This document shows, piece by piece, positions 1-10,000 of a stretch of 64,000 nt of DNA (the first letter of the stretch is position 1; every line of letters begins with the position of its first letter). The translations under genes were made by a program, and so were the position numbers. The notes under the pieces were generated by a model. It was not told the origin of the DNA, did not search any database, and was given only the letters and a program-made list of their open reading frames with translations. Source of the DNA: Gammaproteobacteria bacterium (GTDB taxonomy: Bacteria; Pseudomonadota; Gammaproteobacteria; Arenicellales; Arenicellaceae); assembly GCA_013002025.1 (NCBI GenBank), contig JABDKW010000003.1, forward strand, positions 22,994 through 86,993. The letters are read 5' to 3'.

Positions 1-720
1 GCGCCGAAATATATACATAATTTTTAATAGCAACGCGAACACCGGCAACAGCAGGAACGCAATCGGCGGCACTAAATCCAACATAACGTCGGCGAATTGC
101 TGAGGGTCCTCACGGAATATTTTTTCCGCTTTTTCAGCCTGTGCATCTAAGATGGCCTGAACGTGTTGCGTCTGAGCCTCATTCAAGAAGGGTAAAGACA
201 CCTCACCGATGGAAAAATCACCGTCATCCTTATCTGTTTCGTCAGCGGCGTCTGCTGGGTAAGCATCATTGCTTGGGGCCTCAGCGGCCGATGGGTCTAC
301 CGACTCCGCGGCTCCCTCGCCCACCTCGTGAATTATTTTCTCTCCCGACGCGCCCGCTTCAGTGGTCAATTCTAGTTCAGTGGTGCTCGGCGCTTGCAGG
401 CGCTCATCGGAGAAGAAATTGACTAGCGACAGGGTAAGGAAAAACGCCAGGCTGGTGATCACATACAAGCGTAGTGGTGGAACGTAACGCACCCGCCGCC
501 CGGCAAAATATTCCCGGGTTAGAAATCCCGGTTTAAACCACAGCGAAAAACTGGTGCGCCAGGCTCGTGAGTCGAACTGAAAAACGTCCTCAAATGCCTC
601 GTTGATGAGTGCCAGCAAAAAACGGCGCATATCGCGCTGTCGTTGACCACATTGTGCACAGTATTCGCCGTGCAATGTGGCGCCGCAGTTCTGGCATTGG
701 TCAGGAATGGATTCGCGCAT
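1..720 (-). CDS. DUF3667-type zinc-ribbon membrane protein, 3' end cut by the window edge
   Basis: The frame opens at the ATG at 720 and is still open at base 1, so at least 240 residues are present and the C-terminus is missing. The N-terminus carries a CxxC...CxxC zinc ribbon (CQNCGATLHGEYCAQCGQ), then a run typical of DUF3667 proteins (a DVFQFDSRAWRTSF-like stretch and a CxPGFLTREYF-like loop), a hydrophobic helix near residues 85-100, an acidic linker rich in Glu and Asp, and the beginning of a second membrane segment. Members of this family are multi-pass inner-membrane proteins of unknown function. It lies downstream of nhaA on the same strand with a 48-nt gap, so cotranscription is possible. 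Family assignment is from the zinc ribbon and following motif; function unknown. Confidence 0.75.
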   Translation of the reverse strand, partial: MRESIPDQCQNCGATLHGEYCAQCGQRQRDMRRFLLALINEAFEDVFQFDSRAWRTSFSLWFKPGFLTREYFAGRRVRYVPPLRLYVITSLAFFLTLSLVNFFSDERLQAPSTTELELTTEAGASGEKIIHEVGEGAAESVDPSAAEAPSNDAYPADAADETDKDDGDFSIGEVSLPFLNEAQTQHVQAILDAQAEKAEKIFREDPQQFADVMLDLVPPIAFLLLPVFALLLKIMYIFRR

Positions 721-768
721 GGTGTGTATAGTAACGGTCAATCCTGACAGTGTATTACACTCCGCCCG

Positions 769-1971
769 TTAACGCGCGGTAGCGTCGCGACGGGGCAGGC
801 TACTGTTAAGCACCAGGTAACCAACCAAACCGGACAGTAAGGACCCCATCAGGATGCCGATCCGCTCATCAAACAACAGGTTCACCGATGTTTCCTCAAA
901 GGCCAGTGAGCCGATAAACAGACTCATGGTAAAACCGATACCGCAGAGAGCCGCAGTGCCGTACAGACTCTGGTAACTCATCCCTTTCGGCATGTCTGCC
1001 AACTGCATTTTCAACGCCAGCCAACAGCAACCGAAAATACCCACCTGCTTACCAACGAATAACCCCAGAACGATGCCTAAGGGGACACCATGGGTGAAGC
1101 TCTCAATCCCTATATCTTGCAATGCCACGCCCGCATTCGCGAACGCAAACACCGGCAGAATAAAGAAGGCCACCACCGAATGCAGGTCATGCTCAATACT
1201 CTTGAGTGGTGAAGCTTCCTCGGCTGTTTTTCCCTTGATAGGAATAAAGGCAGCCAAGATCACGCCGGCCAAAGTAGCATGTACCCCGGACTTTAAAGTG
1301 GCCGCCCACATGATTAAACCCACCAGAAAATAAGCAGTTTTGTTGGTTACCCCGCGCAGATTGAGAATTGCTAACACACCGATGCACAGTGCCGCCATCA
1401 ACAGAGCAGCCAATGAGATTTTTGAAGTGTAGAAAAACGCGATGATAAGAATGGCGCCGATGTCATCAAATATCGCCAATGAGGTTAAGAAAATTTTTAA
1501 TGAAACCGGCACCCTGGAGCCGAGTAAAGCCAGCACGGCCAGGGCAAACGCAATGTCTGTTGCCGCCGGAATGGCCCAGCCTTGCAACGCTATGTGATCG
1601 TCATAGTTAAAGTACAAGTATACGAGAGCCGGAAACAGCATGCCCCCGATGGCGCCAACCCCCGGTAATATGATGTTGCCAGGTTTTGACAGTTCACCCT
1701 CAACGACCTCACGCTTGAGTTCAAGCCCAACCAGAAAGAAAAATACCGCCATCAAGCCGTCGTTGATCCATAGCAATAGGGGCTTGGCGATCTCAAATGT
1801 GCCAATACGTATTTCTACCGCAGTTGACAATAACAGGTCGTAATATCCATCCAGCGGTGAATTCGCAATGATTATGGCCAACACCGCAAAAAAGAACAGC
1901 GTGATTCCGCCAGCCGTTTCTAATTTGAGAAAGTTCTTTATGAAATCGCGGTTCGCAAGTGGTTCCAACAT
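769..1971 (-). CDS. nhaA: Na+/H+ antiporter NhaA
   Basis: A 400-residue integral membrane antiporter that exchanges cytoplasmic Na+ (or Li+) for external protons and so supports pH and sodium homeostasis. Length is close to the usual 380-400 residues. NhaA hallmarks are visible: the NDGLMAVFFFLVGLELKRE segment at about residues 70-88, ATDIAFALA at about 137-145 (Asp139), and the paired aspartates of the ion-binding site at 169-170 (LAIFDDIGAIL). About a dozen hydrophobic segments follow one another. No nhaR-like regulator adjoins it. The divergent neighbour across about 260 bp is a short-chain dehydrogenase with no obvious link. The ATG at 1971 is the first good start. Confidence 0.97.
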   Translation of the reverse strand: MLEPLANRDFIKNFLKLETAGGITLFFFAVLAIIIANSPLDGYYDLLLSTAVEIRIGTFEIAKPLLLWINDGLMAVFFFLVGLELKREVVEGELSKPGNIILPGVGAIGGMLFPALVYLYFNYDDHIALQGWAIPAATDIAFALAVLALLGSRVPVSLKIFLTSLAIFDDIGAILIIAFFYTSKISLAALLMAALCIGVLAILNLRGVTNKTAYFLVGLIMWAATLKSGVHATLAGVILAAFIPIKGKTAEEASPLKSIEHDLHSVVAFFILPVFAFANAGVALQDIGIESFTHGVPLGIVLGLFVGKQVGIFGCCWLALKMQLADMPKGMSYQSLYGTAALCGIGFTMSLFIGSLAFEETSVNLLFDERIGILMGSLLSGLVGYLVLNSSLPRRDATAR

Positions 1972-2230
1972 AAAGGTTACCTTTGACTTTTTTTCTGACT
2001 TAGTCGGGATTGGTTACGTTACGACCAATAATAGAATGGTTAGCTATCTCGCAGAGGTTGGCGAGTCACTAAATGACGAATACCCAAACTGAAAACAATG
2101 CTCAAGTGTAGCCGGCAGCAGATTGGTCGCAACTTTTATTATATTGTTTATTATCCATTACTATAAGTGAACGCCTTGTAGTGCGACAATGCGCTTTTCA
2201 CGCACATAACCGCTCCCCGCAGAGGCAGCA

Positions 2231-3151
2231 ATGACACAACGCAAATTTAATAAACTAAGTACCGCCGAGGAAGTCACTAACGGGGTCGATCTCGCCGGCA
2301 AGACTATCGTGATCACCGGCGTCAATTCCGGGCTGGGTCAGGAATCAATGCGGGTGCTCGCCTTACGTGGTGCACATATCATCGGTACCGCCCGCAGTAT
2401 GAAGAAAGCCGCGGCCGCGGCCCGCGAGATAGACGGCCAGGTAACGCCGTTGGCTTGTGAACTGAGCGATTTTTCATCAGTGAAAGCCTGCGCCGACGCT
2501 ATCAATGCCATGGACATTCCCATTGATGTCCTACTAACTAATGCCGGCATCATGGCACTGCCCAAACTGCAGCTAGGCAACGGCTTTGAGCAGCAGTTCA
2601 ACACTAATCAGCTCGGCCATTTTGTGTTAATCCACAATCTGTTGGAGCGCATCAAACAAGCCGAGCAGGGGCGTGTGGTTATCCTGTCCAGTCTGGCGCA
2701 TAAAATGGCGCCATTGGGTGGTATCGATTTTGACAATTTAGACGGTTCAAAAAGCTATGATCCCTGGAAGTTTTACGGCCAGTCGAAGTTGGCTAATTTA
2801 CTTACCGCCGTCGCCCTGTCTAAGCGACTTGCGGGCTCATCCGCGACCGCGAATTCATTGCACCCGGGTATCATCCGCACTAACCTCAGCCGTAGCATGG
2901 ATGGCGTCAGAGGCTTTTTATTTAACAATCCATTGACCGGCTTCTTGGTAGGCAAAATGATGGGCGCAAAAAACATACCGCAGGGCGCGGCGACGCAATG
3001 TTATGTTGCGAGCGCACCCGAGCTCAGTAATGTGAGCGGAAAGTATTTTGCAGATAGCAATATAGAACGACCCAGCCGTTATGCCCGCGATGAAGATCTT
3101 GCTGAGCGGCTCTATGAGTTTAGCTGCGATGCTGTAAAAGACTATATTTAG
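2231..3151 (+). CDS. short-chain dehydrogenase/reductase
   Basis: A 306-residue cytoplasmic NAD(P)-dependent oxidoreductase of the classical/extended SDR type, resembling retinol-dehydrogenase/WWOX-like enzymes. The Rossmann nucleotide-binding motif TGVNSGLG is at residues 29-36, NAG at 104-106, the catalytic Ser at about 153-154 (ILSS), and the catalytic YGQSK (Tyr182, Lys186). The substrate cannot be told from sequence. The region upstream (1972-2230) is AT-rich and separates it from divergent nhaA. It appears to be monocistronic. Confidence 0.9.
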   Translation: MTQRKFNKLSTAEEVTNGVDLAGKTIVITGVNSGLGQESMRVLALRGAHIIGTARSMKKAAAAAREIDGQVTPLACELSDFSSVKACADAINAMDIPIDVLLTNAGIMALPKLQLGNGFEQQFNTNQLGHFVLIHNLLERIKQAEQGRVVILSSLAHKMAPLGGIDFDNLDGSKSYDPWKFYGQSKLANLLTAVALSKRLAGSSATANSLHPGIIRTNLSRSMDGVRGFLFNNPLTGFLVGKMMGAKNIPQGAATQCYVASAPELSNVSGKYFADSNIERPSRYARDEDLAERLYEFSCDAVKDYI

Positions 3152-3339
3152 CCATCGGTAGTTAACCAAGCTTTAAGATAAGCCACAATAGGACGCGGGC
3201 CGCCTACGACAGGGCATAGGCCGGGTAATGATTCTGGCGCAAACATCACATTGCGAGTAATCATTATTGAAAATTCGGGTCGGCGCATGCTACGTTTAAT
3301 GCTAGCCTTTATCTTCATTCGCGTAATAAGGAGATTGAT

Positions 3340-4125
3340 ATGCCAAACGTAGTAGCCCGAATATTCATCTTACTGCTCGCTCTCGCGGTCTCACCCGTAC
3401 AATCTGCAAGTCTCGATTTTGATTTGCTTGCCGCCACGCCGGTTGGTAGTTGGCAGGAACGCGAAGAAACCACGGTGAATCAAAAGGGCAAGAAAACCGT
3501 CACCATCATGCGCAGTTCATTGTTGGGTAAAGAACAACGCAATGACAAGCCTTATTACTGGATTGAGATGGCCATGGAAAGCTTTAAGGTCAGCAAAAAA
3601 GGCAAGCGCAAAAAAACCGGTGACAGGGTGGTGATAAAAACATTAGTTTCCGAAGCAAGCCTGACCGGCGATCCTGGAAACGTGTTAACCAATTTGCGTG
3701 GTTTCGGCGAAGAAATCATTATGCAATCTGGCAAAGAGCAACCGATGCGGATGAGCGGGAACGGCGGGCTATTTGCGGGCGTCATGCAGGCGACCGGCAC
3801 GGAAGTTAATTATGATTTCAGTACGCTCGGCACAGAAACGGTGAGCACGTCAGCTGGTGAGTTCGAGGCACTCAGAATTAATGGCACAGGCAGCGCTGAG
3901 ACCAAAGTGGTTTTTAGAAAAATAAAGGTAGAAAGTGAAAGCACGGCATGGATGTCAGACCAGGTGCCATTCGGCATCGTTAAGGCAGAGGGCACCTCAA
4001 CGCTCAACGGCAAGCCGAGCAAACATTCATCGGAGTTACTGGACTTCGGGTTGTCCGGCGCCAGCAGCGAGATTAGCGGTGAACCCAGAGATATGCCCAA
4101 CATGGGAGATATTTTCGGCCGCTAG
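3340..4125 (+). CDS. secreted or periplasmic protein of unknown function
   Basis: A 261-residue protein with a clear Sec signal peptide (hydrophobic residues about 6-18, cleavage near SVQSA-S at about 22-24). The ATG is preceded by a good ribosome-binding site (AAGGAG, 5-6 nt spacing). The mature part is rich in beta-strand-like alternating patterns and Lys/Thr/Gly, with no cysteines and no motif I can name. The pattern (GSW-QEREETT, then a series of strands ending in a WMS-DQVPFGIVK segment) recalls LolA/DUF4412-like periplasmic lipid-binding folds, where a measured property of a secreted polymer or lipid is carried, but this is only a resemblance. Neighbours give no functional hint. Confidence 0.7.
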   Translation: MPNVVARIFILLLALAVSPVQSASLDFDLLAATPVGSWQEREETTVNQKGKKTVTIMRSSLLGKEQRNDKPYYWIEMAMESFKVSKKGKRKKTGDRVVIKTLVSEASLTGDPGNVLTNLRGFGEEIIMQSGKEQPMRMSGNGGLFAGVMQATGTEVNYDFSTLGTETVSTSAGEFEALRINGTGSAETKVVFRKIKVESESTAWMSDQVPFGIVKAEGTSTLNGKPSKHSSELLDFGLSGASSEISGEPRDMPNMGDIFGR

Positions 4126-4251
4126 CCACATCGGGTGAAATAAAGTTGGGAGTGTTGCCGGCGGACAACATGAGTGCAGAGGCGCCGGCTAAGTACTAGC
4201 GACGGGTGGTAATTTTCATATACGTATTAGGCTGAATTACTATTTGTTATC

Positions 4252-5151
4252 ATGGCCGCATATGGGCCGCTCGCAACCTCTTTAACGCATCTAAACACCG
4301 TGAACAAAAATCCAACATTTTGGTTTGCGATTCCTGTGCACAACCGCGTTGAATTTACGCGCGAGTGCCTAAAGAGCATCTACCGACAAGACGACATGGG
4401 TTTTCAAGTTGTGGTGTGCGATGACGGTTCAACTGACGGCACAGCCGATATGCTGACCAATGAATTTCCCGCGGTTCACGTACTAACTGGCGACGGCAAC
4501 CTCTGGTGGACCGGGGCCACCAATGCGTGTATTAACTTTATCCTCAACCGGGCATCTGCCAAGGATATGGTTATCACATTAAACGATGATCTTATTATCG
4601 CGGATGATTATCTGGTCCAGCTGCAGCGAGCATTTGAGCAGCATGGTGAGATCATCCAAACCTCGGCGCCATACGACATCAATGATCGCGAACGACTGGT
4701 GGATTCAGGCCGCCGTATGGATTGGTGGCTCGCCAAGGAAGTGCTGCTACCCAAAGCACAATCGGGTTTGGCAAGCGTCACACATGCACCGGGGCGCGGA
4801 ACCATTTTCCCGATTGCGGTATTTGAGAAAATTGGACTATTTGATTTCGAGAACCTACCTCACTATGCCGCTGATTATGACTTCACGCATCGGGCTCGGC
4901 GGGCAGGATACCCTCTGTACATTAATTACGATGCCAAGCTCTATTCGCATATCGACGCAACCGGCAGCACCAAATACCGAGCCACCCGCTCTTTCGCGGG
5001 GCTGTTTTCTTACCTGACTGACATCAAATCACCTGCCTGCCTCAAGTATCGTTGGATATTCAACAAGCAGAACTGCCCTTGGTATCTACTACCGAGCTTT
5101 ACGCTGCTGGATACGATCCGGGTTATTGGCAGCTACTATCGTCGCCGTTAA
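4252..5151 (+). CDS. family 2 glycosyltransferase
   Basis: A 299-residue GT-A-fold glycosyltransferase. The nucleotide-sugar-binding start FAIPVHNR (about 25-32), the VVVCDDGSTDGTADM loop (about 53-67, Asp57-Asp58) and a metal-binding NDD (111-113, in TLNDDLII) are visible, followed by an ADYDF motif typical of the acceptor side of GT2 enzymes. It probably adds a sugar to a cell-surface polysaccharide, but donor and acceptor are not predictable. No LPS or capsule gene cluster surrounds it; the convergent neighbour is another glycosyltransferase. The first ~17 residues before the conserved core are not family-like, so a downstream start (for instance GTG at 4300) is possible. Confidence 0.88.
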   Translation: MAAYGPLATSLTHLNTVNKNPTFWFAIPVHNRVEFTRECLKSIYRQDDMGFQVVVCDDGSTDGTADMLTNEFPAVHVLTGDGNLWWTGATNACINFILNRASAKDMVITLNDDLIIADDYLVQLQRAFEQHGEIIQTSAPYDINDRERLVDSGRRMDWWLAKEVLLPKAQSGLASVTHAPGRGTIFPIAVFEKIGLFDFENLPHYAADYDFTHRARRAGYPLYINYDAKLYSHIDATGSTKYRATRSFAGLFSYLTDIKSPACLKYRWIFNKQNCPWYLLPSFTLLDTIRVIGSYYRRR

Positions 5152-5154
5152 CGC

Positions 5155-6075
5155 TTAGCCGGCCTTGAACTTGGCTGCGATCTTGCGACTCAGCCAGCGC
5201 AGTCGCACCGGCGCAGACTTACTGTAAATATTGTCATCGATCCAGGCGTCAATTTGCTCGTCGGACTCAACAACGCCGGGGCTCAGGTCGAGCGGCAGCG
5301 AGAGTCGCTCACCAAATTCTAGCGGCATATAGGGCTCATGCTCAGCCGTATGGGTTGAATCTAAGCCAAAGCCGCTATTAACAATCAAATTACTCGCGGG
5401 GTAGACATGCACACCGCGGTTTAAAAAACACGCGACCATCCAGCAATAATCCCAGGAATCACGGCGCCCTTCCCACACCCAACGAATCATGATATGCCAG
5501 TAAAGCGCGGCTTTTACGGAGTTCAAATGTGTAGCAATTGCGCGCAGCCGAGCAAACGAGGACCGGTCGGCAAATGTATCGTCATACTCCACCCACGCCC
5601 GGCGCCATGTGGCCCAACCCCAACTGTTTCCGTACTTTGAATAAAAAACCGAGGAGGATGAACCTCTTTGAGGGAATAATTTTGAGCCACAAATCGATTT
5701 GACCTCGTGATTATTCTCGAACGCTGCAAGAAGTTCATCGCAATAATCAAAGAACTGCGCCGCCGGTTGCAGATCATCTTCTAAGATGATGGCGCACTCG
5801 CAGTGTTCAAACACCCAGTCAAGCCCCGACGCAATTCGCTGCTTGCAGCCGAGGTTGGTTGTAGCGATATTACTCTTCACTCCTCCTCGCCAATCCGCAA
5901 ACGCATCTACGCTTTCCTGCACCAGCCGCGTCTCACCCGGGATATTGTCGCGGGCTCCGTCCGCGATCAGGTATAACTCCCGACCCTGCTGTTCATCCAG
6001 CAGGCGTCTTAACTGTCGCGCGTGGTGTGGCCGATTAAATACAATGACCACAATGGGTGCTTTACGCACCATCAA
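5155..6075 (-). CDS. GT-A glycosyltransferase, HlpA-like
   Basis: A 306-residue protein of the group often labelled 'hemolytic protein HlpA-like', which are GT-A-fold glycosyltransferases. It starts with the typical VIVFNRPHH strand-loop, has a DGARD segment, and a metal-binding ILEDDLQP (EDD) near residue 98, then a GWATWRRAW motif common in sugar transferases of this group. Soluble, no signal peptide. Its stop codon lies only 3 nt from that of the convergent family 2 glycosyltransferase, so two sugar transferases stand end to end without other polysaccharide genes. Donor and acceptor unknown; the hemolysin label is historical and not supported by the sequence. Confidence 0.8.
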   Translation of the reverse strand: MMVRKAPIVVIVFNRPHHARQLRRLLDEQQGRELYLIADGARDNIPGETRLVQESVDAFADWRGGVKSNIATTNLGCKQRIASGLDWVFEHCECAIILEDDLQPAAQFFDYCDELLAAFENNHEVKSICGSKLFPQRGSSSSVFYSKYGNSWGWATWRRAWVEYDDTFADRSSFARLRAIATHLNSVKAALYWHIMIRWVWEGRRDSWDYCWMVACFLNRGVHVYPASNLIVNSGFGLDSTHTAEHEPYMPLEFGERLSLPLDLSPGVVESDEQIDAWIDDNIYSKSAPVRLRWLSRKIAAKFKAG

Positions 6076-6435
6076 ATTTGCACCAATTCTATGCTCAATG
6101 TGGTCGTCATAATGGGGTGTGCTTCAATTGAAACTCTGCGCCAGGGCACCGACACTCAAGTGATTAGTCGTGATCCGGATCTGGTCTAGCATCTTGCCTG
6201 CTTTACTAATTGGCTTGCTGTTGCCTAGTGTAGCTTGGAATTGATTGGCTTAACACCTTGGTAGGAGCTATGGCTTGGCAATCCTTAAGTTGCAGTCGCG
6301 CGCGTCCGATTGTATAGGAACCAAAGCACTGACCGGCAAGCCCCTTCGACACAAGCGGATTTCTAGTCGACACAATACACAGATGGCCGAGACGCAGGTG
6401 GTAACTAAATGTATTGTCGGCTACGTTCAAAACTA
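6076..6435. other. intergenic region without recognised feature
   Basis: About 360 bp between two minus-strand genes. A 78-codon open frame on the minus strand overlaps the end of the next gene, has no ribosome-binding site and no recognisable motif, and is judged chance. I see no tRNA, terminator or clear repeat. It presumably holds the promoter region of the HlpA-like gene. Confidence 0.6.
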
Positions 6436-7080
6436 CTAGCAAAATATTTCATCCAACGAATAGGTTGTTACACCGCCCCGTGGATCGGCACTCACCGCAA
6501 CCATCTTGCGTGCTACTTCATCGCCGCGGATTGGACGCATTTTTCGTAAGCCGGGCAGTTTACACAGCGCGGGCATGATGGCTGCTGCAAGTTCCTCGCC
6601 GGTACGTTTCTCGCTGCGTTCACCGAGCAATAGAGACGGTTGCATGATCGTCACGCTCTCGAAAGGCAGTTGTTTAACGCGATGCTCCAACTCGCCTTTC
6701 ATCTTTGAGTAGGCCAATGGGCTGTGGCGATTCGCGCCGGAGGAAGACACCAGTAAATAGTGTGCACAACCCTGCGCAGCCGCCAACTCGGCGCACTGGT
6801 ATTGATAATCAAGATCAACACGGCGCTGTGCTTCTATGCTGCCAGCTTGCTTGAGCGTCGTGCCGAGACAGGAAAAGAAAAAAACCCCCTGAAAAAGCTG
6901 GGCGTGCGCAGCGAGGTTGTCAAAATCAATTTGGTGATTGATTACTCTGGGTGAGGTGTTCTCGACTGACCGGCGGGCCAGACTAACCACTTTGTCTATA
7001 TGTGGTGCTGTGGCGAGTTGCTCAACCACCTCGCGGCCCACTACGCCGGTGCCACCAATCACGATTGCTGTTTTGCTCAT
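6436..7080 (-). CDS. NAD(P)-binding Rossmann-fold protein, HTATIP2/TIP30-like
   Basis: A 214-residue atypical short-chain dehydrogenase. The glycine motif GGTGVVG is at residues 8-14, the second half contains LLVSSSGAN (about 109-117, Ser-rich active-site region) and YSKMKGELE (Tyr-x-x-x-Lys at about 124-128). This pattern matches the HTATIP2/TIP30-like and NmrA-like NAD(P)H-binding group found widely in gammaproteobacteria, whose substrate is unknown. It lies 7 nt downstream of the stop of nothing else on the same strand; the AddA-like gene at 7088 is upstream on the same strand with only 7 nt between, so cotranscription with the repair genes is likely. Confidence 0.8.
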   Translation of the reverse strand: MSKTAIVIGGTGVVGREVVEQLATAPHIDKVVSLARRSVENTSPRVINHQIDFDNLAAHAQLFQGVFFFSCLGTTLKQAGSIEAQRRVDLDYQYQCAELAAAQGCAHYLLVSSSGANRHSPLAYSKMKGELEHRVKQLPFESVTIMQPSLLLGERSEKRTGEELAAAIMPALCKLPGLRKMRPIRGDEVARKMVAVSADPRGGVTTYSLDEIFC

Positions 7081-7087
7081 TTAATGT

Positions 7088-10000
7088 TTACTCTTGGTAG
7101 TCCCAACTCACCAGCTGGCCCAGCAACGGGAAGTAAACCGCCAGCTTGATTGGACGATCATCCAGCTCACGCATTAACGCGCCGTAGTTTTCCAGCTGTG
7201 GCCGATGGCGTTGCTGTACCTGTTCCTGTGCGAAGGCTTTGAGGTCAGGCTGCTCAGTGTAAGTGGTTTTGTAATCAATTATCCAACGCACATCGTCGGC
7301 GACAAAGGTGCGATCAATGTAATAGGGTTGAATCGCGCCATCTTCATTGGCAGCCAGCGCATATTCATTACGTTGTTCGGGGTACTTGCCAAACACAAAT
7401 TTGGCCTGCGGGTCGGCCTGCATGCTGTGCACAGCTTTTTTCAGGCGCAGGAGTGCCACACTTAATCGTTGCGGGGCCAAGCCGCCCGCCAGCAATTCCG
7501 CGCGCCACAGCGTCATGATGACATCGTCCACATTAATACTTAGGATTTGCGCATGATTAAACTGCAGCCAGCGGTGCAACACCGTGCCCACCACCGCCGC
7601 CACATCAGACGACCATTGGTATTCCAACGCTTCGCGCTCAGCATCATTGGGGCCGTGGGTGAGTTGCTGCTCGCTACGCCACCGTACGTTGGGTGGCTGT
7701 TCGGTCTGATAGCCCGGTGGTAAGCGATGCAAAGTCTGTGGTGGCGCCGCTTCGGCTTCTTTAGTCTGCTCCCCGGTCTGGGCGTCGGCGGTAAACTGGG
7801 TTTTAGTGGCAGCCCAGATGGTCGCTAGCAAGGTGTTTTTAGCCGGCCCCTTAAGGTCGCCGGTTTTAGCGTCATAAGTGGCTTCACCGATCAAAACAAG
7901 GTGTTGTTCGGCACGTGTACTGGCAACATACATCAATCGCATGTTCTCGTTAGCGGCGCGCGTTTTATCGAGCTGGCGTAGGTAGTTGTAATGGCTGCGC
8001 GGTTGTTCCGCCAGTTGAAACGGCGCCATCAATAGCTGCGATTGCCCTTGTTGGTTGGGGTATTCTGCCCACATAAGAATGTCTTTGCCCTTTGCCGGCG
8101 GCTTGCGACTCAAGCCCGGCAGAATAACGGTGTGGTATTGCAGGCCTTTGGCTTTGTGCATGGTTGACACCACCACCCGTGGCTGGCCACCGACTGCTGA
8201 TCCAGGCTGGGCAAACAACCCATCTAAGGCAGTATCCAGTTCCTTCATCGAAGCAATATCGCCGCCGCGCTGCATGTCGCGTAGCAAATCAAACACCGTC
8301 GCCACGTCCTGCTCCGATGCGCCGAACAAGGTGCTGGGCCCGCCAAGCTGCTGCCAGGCCCAGCGCGTCAGGCCGCTAAGATCAACCTGCTGACGCTGTG
8401 CGAGCACCCGGGTCATCAAATCTGTGAAGCGTTTTAACCGTTGCGCACTGGCGGCCTCCAGCATAGCCAAATCGGCCAGCTTGATCTGCTGCCACACGCT
8501 GACTCTGCGACGCGGGGCAAGTTGTTTAATTTCATTCAGCGTGAGGCCACACCAAGGGCCGCGCAACAGGCCCAGCCAGGCCACCCGATCATCTTCACGG
8601 CAGATGGCTCTGACCAGCGCCAATAAATCAATCACCGCCTGTTGATTGGCCAATGGTTGTATATCAACGCCAGTGTAAGCAATGCCCGCCGCGCGTAAGG
8701 CGGGCAATAGTTGCAACAAATGATTGCGGCCACGCACCAAAATCGCCACCTGCGCCTTGTCGTCCTGTACCGTGCGCAGGAACTTTTGTAGTGCATCCAC
8801 CACCAGTGCCGCTTCACTGTACCTGTCGTTGGCCAACAGGCCGGTTACCGCCGGGATGGCTTCGCTCTTATTAGACGTCGCGCTGGCATAACGAATCGCG
8901 CCGCTCAATACATTGTTGTGGGCGGGAAAGCTGGGCGCAAAGGTAGTATTAAACCAATCTACTAAGGTATGGCTGGAACGAAAGTTTTCGCTCAGCAACA
9001 GCGGCTGCACATCAATGTTATCAAACACCTGGGTGTTGGCATTGTCAGCCACCTGCAAAAACAGGCTGACGTCGGCCTCGCGAAAGCGATAGATGGATTG
9101 CATAGGGTCGCCGACCAAAAAGAGCGTGCGGGCCGGGCCTTGTTCTTTTGTCCAGCCGCAGGTAAGACGCTTGAGCAATTCGATTTGCCCATGCGAAGTG
9201 TCCTGAAATTCATCCACCAGAATATGCTTTAGTTCGTTATCCAGCCGCAGTGCCAGATCGGTGGGGTCGTTTAGTTCCTGTAATGCCAGGTTGGCGCGCT
9301 GAGTCACTTCACTGTGGTCGCATTCGCTGACTGCCCGAAAACGCAGCTGCAACAAACCGGCCAGCGCACGCAGTATTTTCCGCAGAGATTCAAGTTGCGC
9401 CCAGTCGGTATCGCTAAATTGCAGCGGCGGCAGGTGCAGCGCGCCATTTAACTCTCGCAATAAATCACCATCGCCCTCAAACTCCCGCAGAATCGCCATC
9501 ATCTGCTCCTTTTCGGCGGTCTTGGGCGGGAATCCGTTAGATACGGTTACTCGTTTACGAAACGATTCGCCGGTGTTGACCAGTAACATCTCGGCCAGCG
9601 CCTGCCATTCAGCTACGCCGAGTAACCTTACGGAGCGCTCGAAGCAGACCAATGGTGCGAGCATATCTCTCAGCTCTTGGGCGGCCTCTGGCTTGTCTGA
9701 CGGAGCGTTGTCATGGGCGTATCGAGCCAACCCTATGAGATTCTCCAAAGTGTCGGCGGGCAACAGTTTGCTCAAACTCGCCACCTGTTCATTGGCCACG
9801 GTTTGCCAGGCATGTTCCAGCGCGCCACGCAGCGCGGTTAAATCATTCTGCACTACATGGCGCAGCCATTGATCGCGCTGTTGCAACATGGCCGCAAATA
9901 AACTGCGCGCCTTGTTGTAATTAAAATCCAGCTGCAGCAGTACCTCCTGTAGGTCAGCGGCCAACTCTGATTCCGTGTCGAGCAGTTCAGCCAATAGCTG

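Noticed and set aside
6206..6442. 78-codon frame before the HlpA-like gene
   Set aside because: Overlaps the end of the Rossmann gene, no start signal, no similarity recognised.
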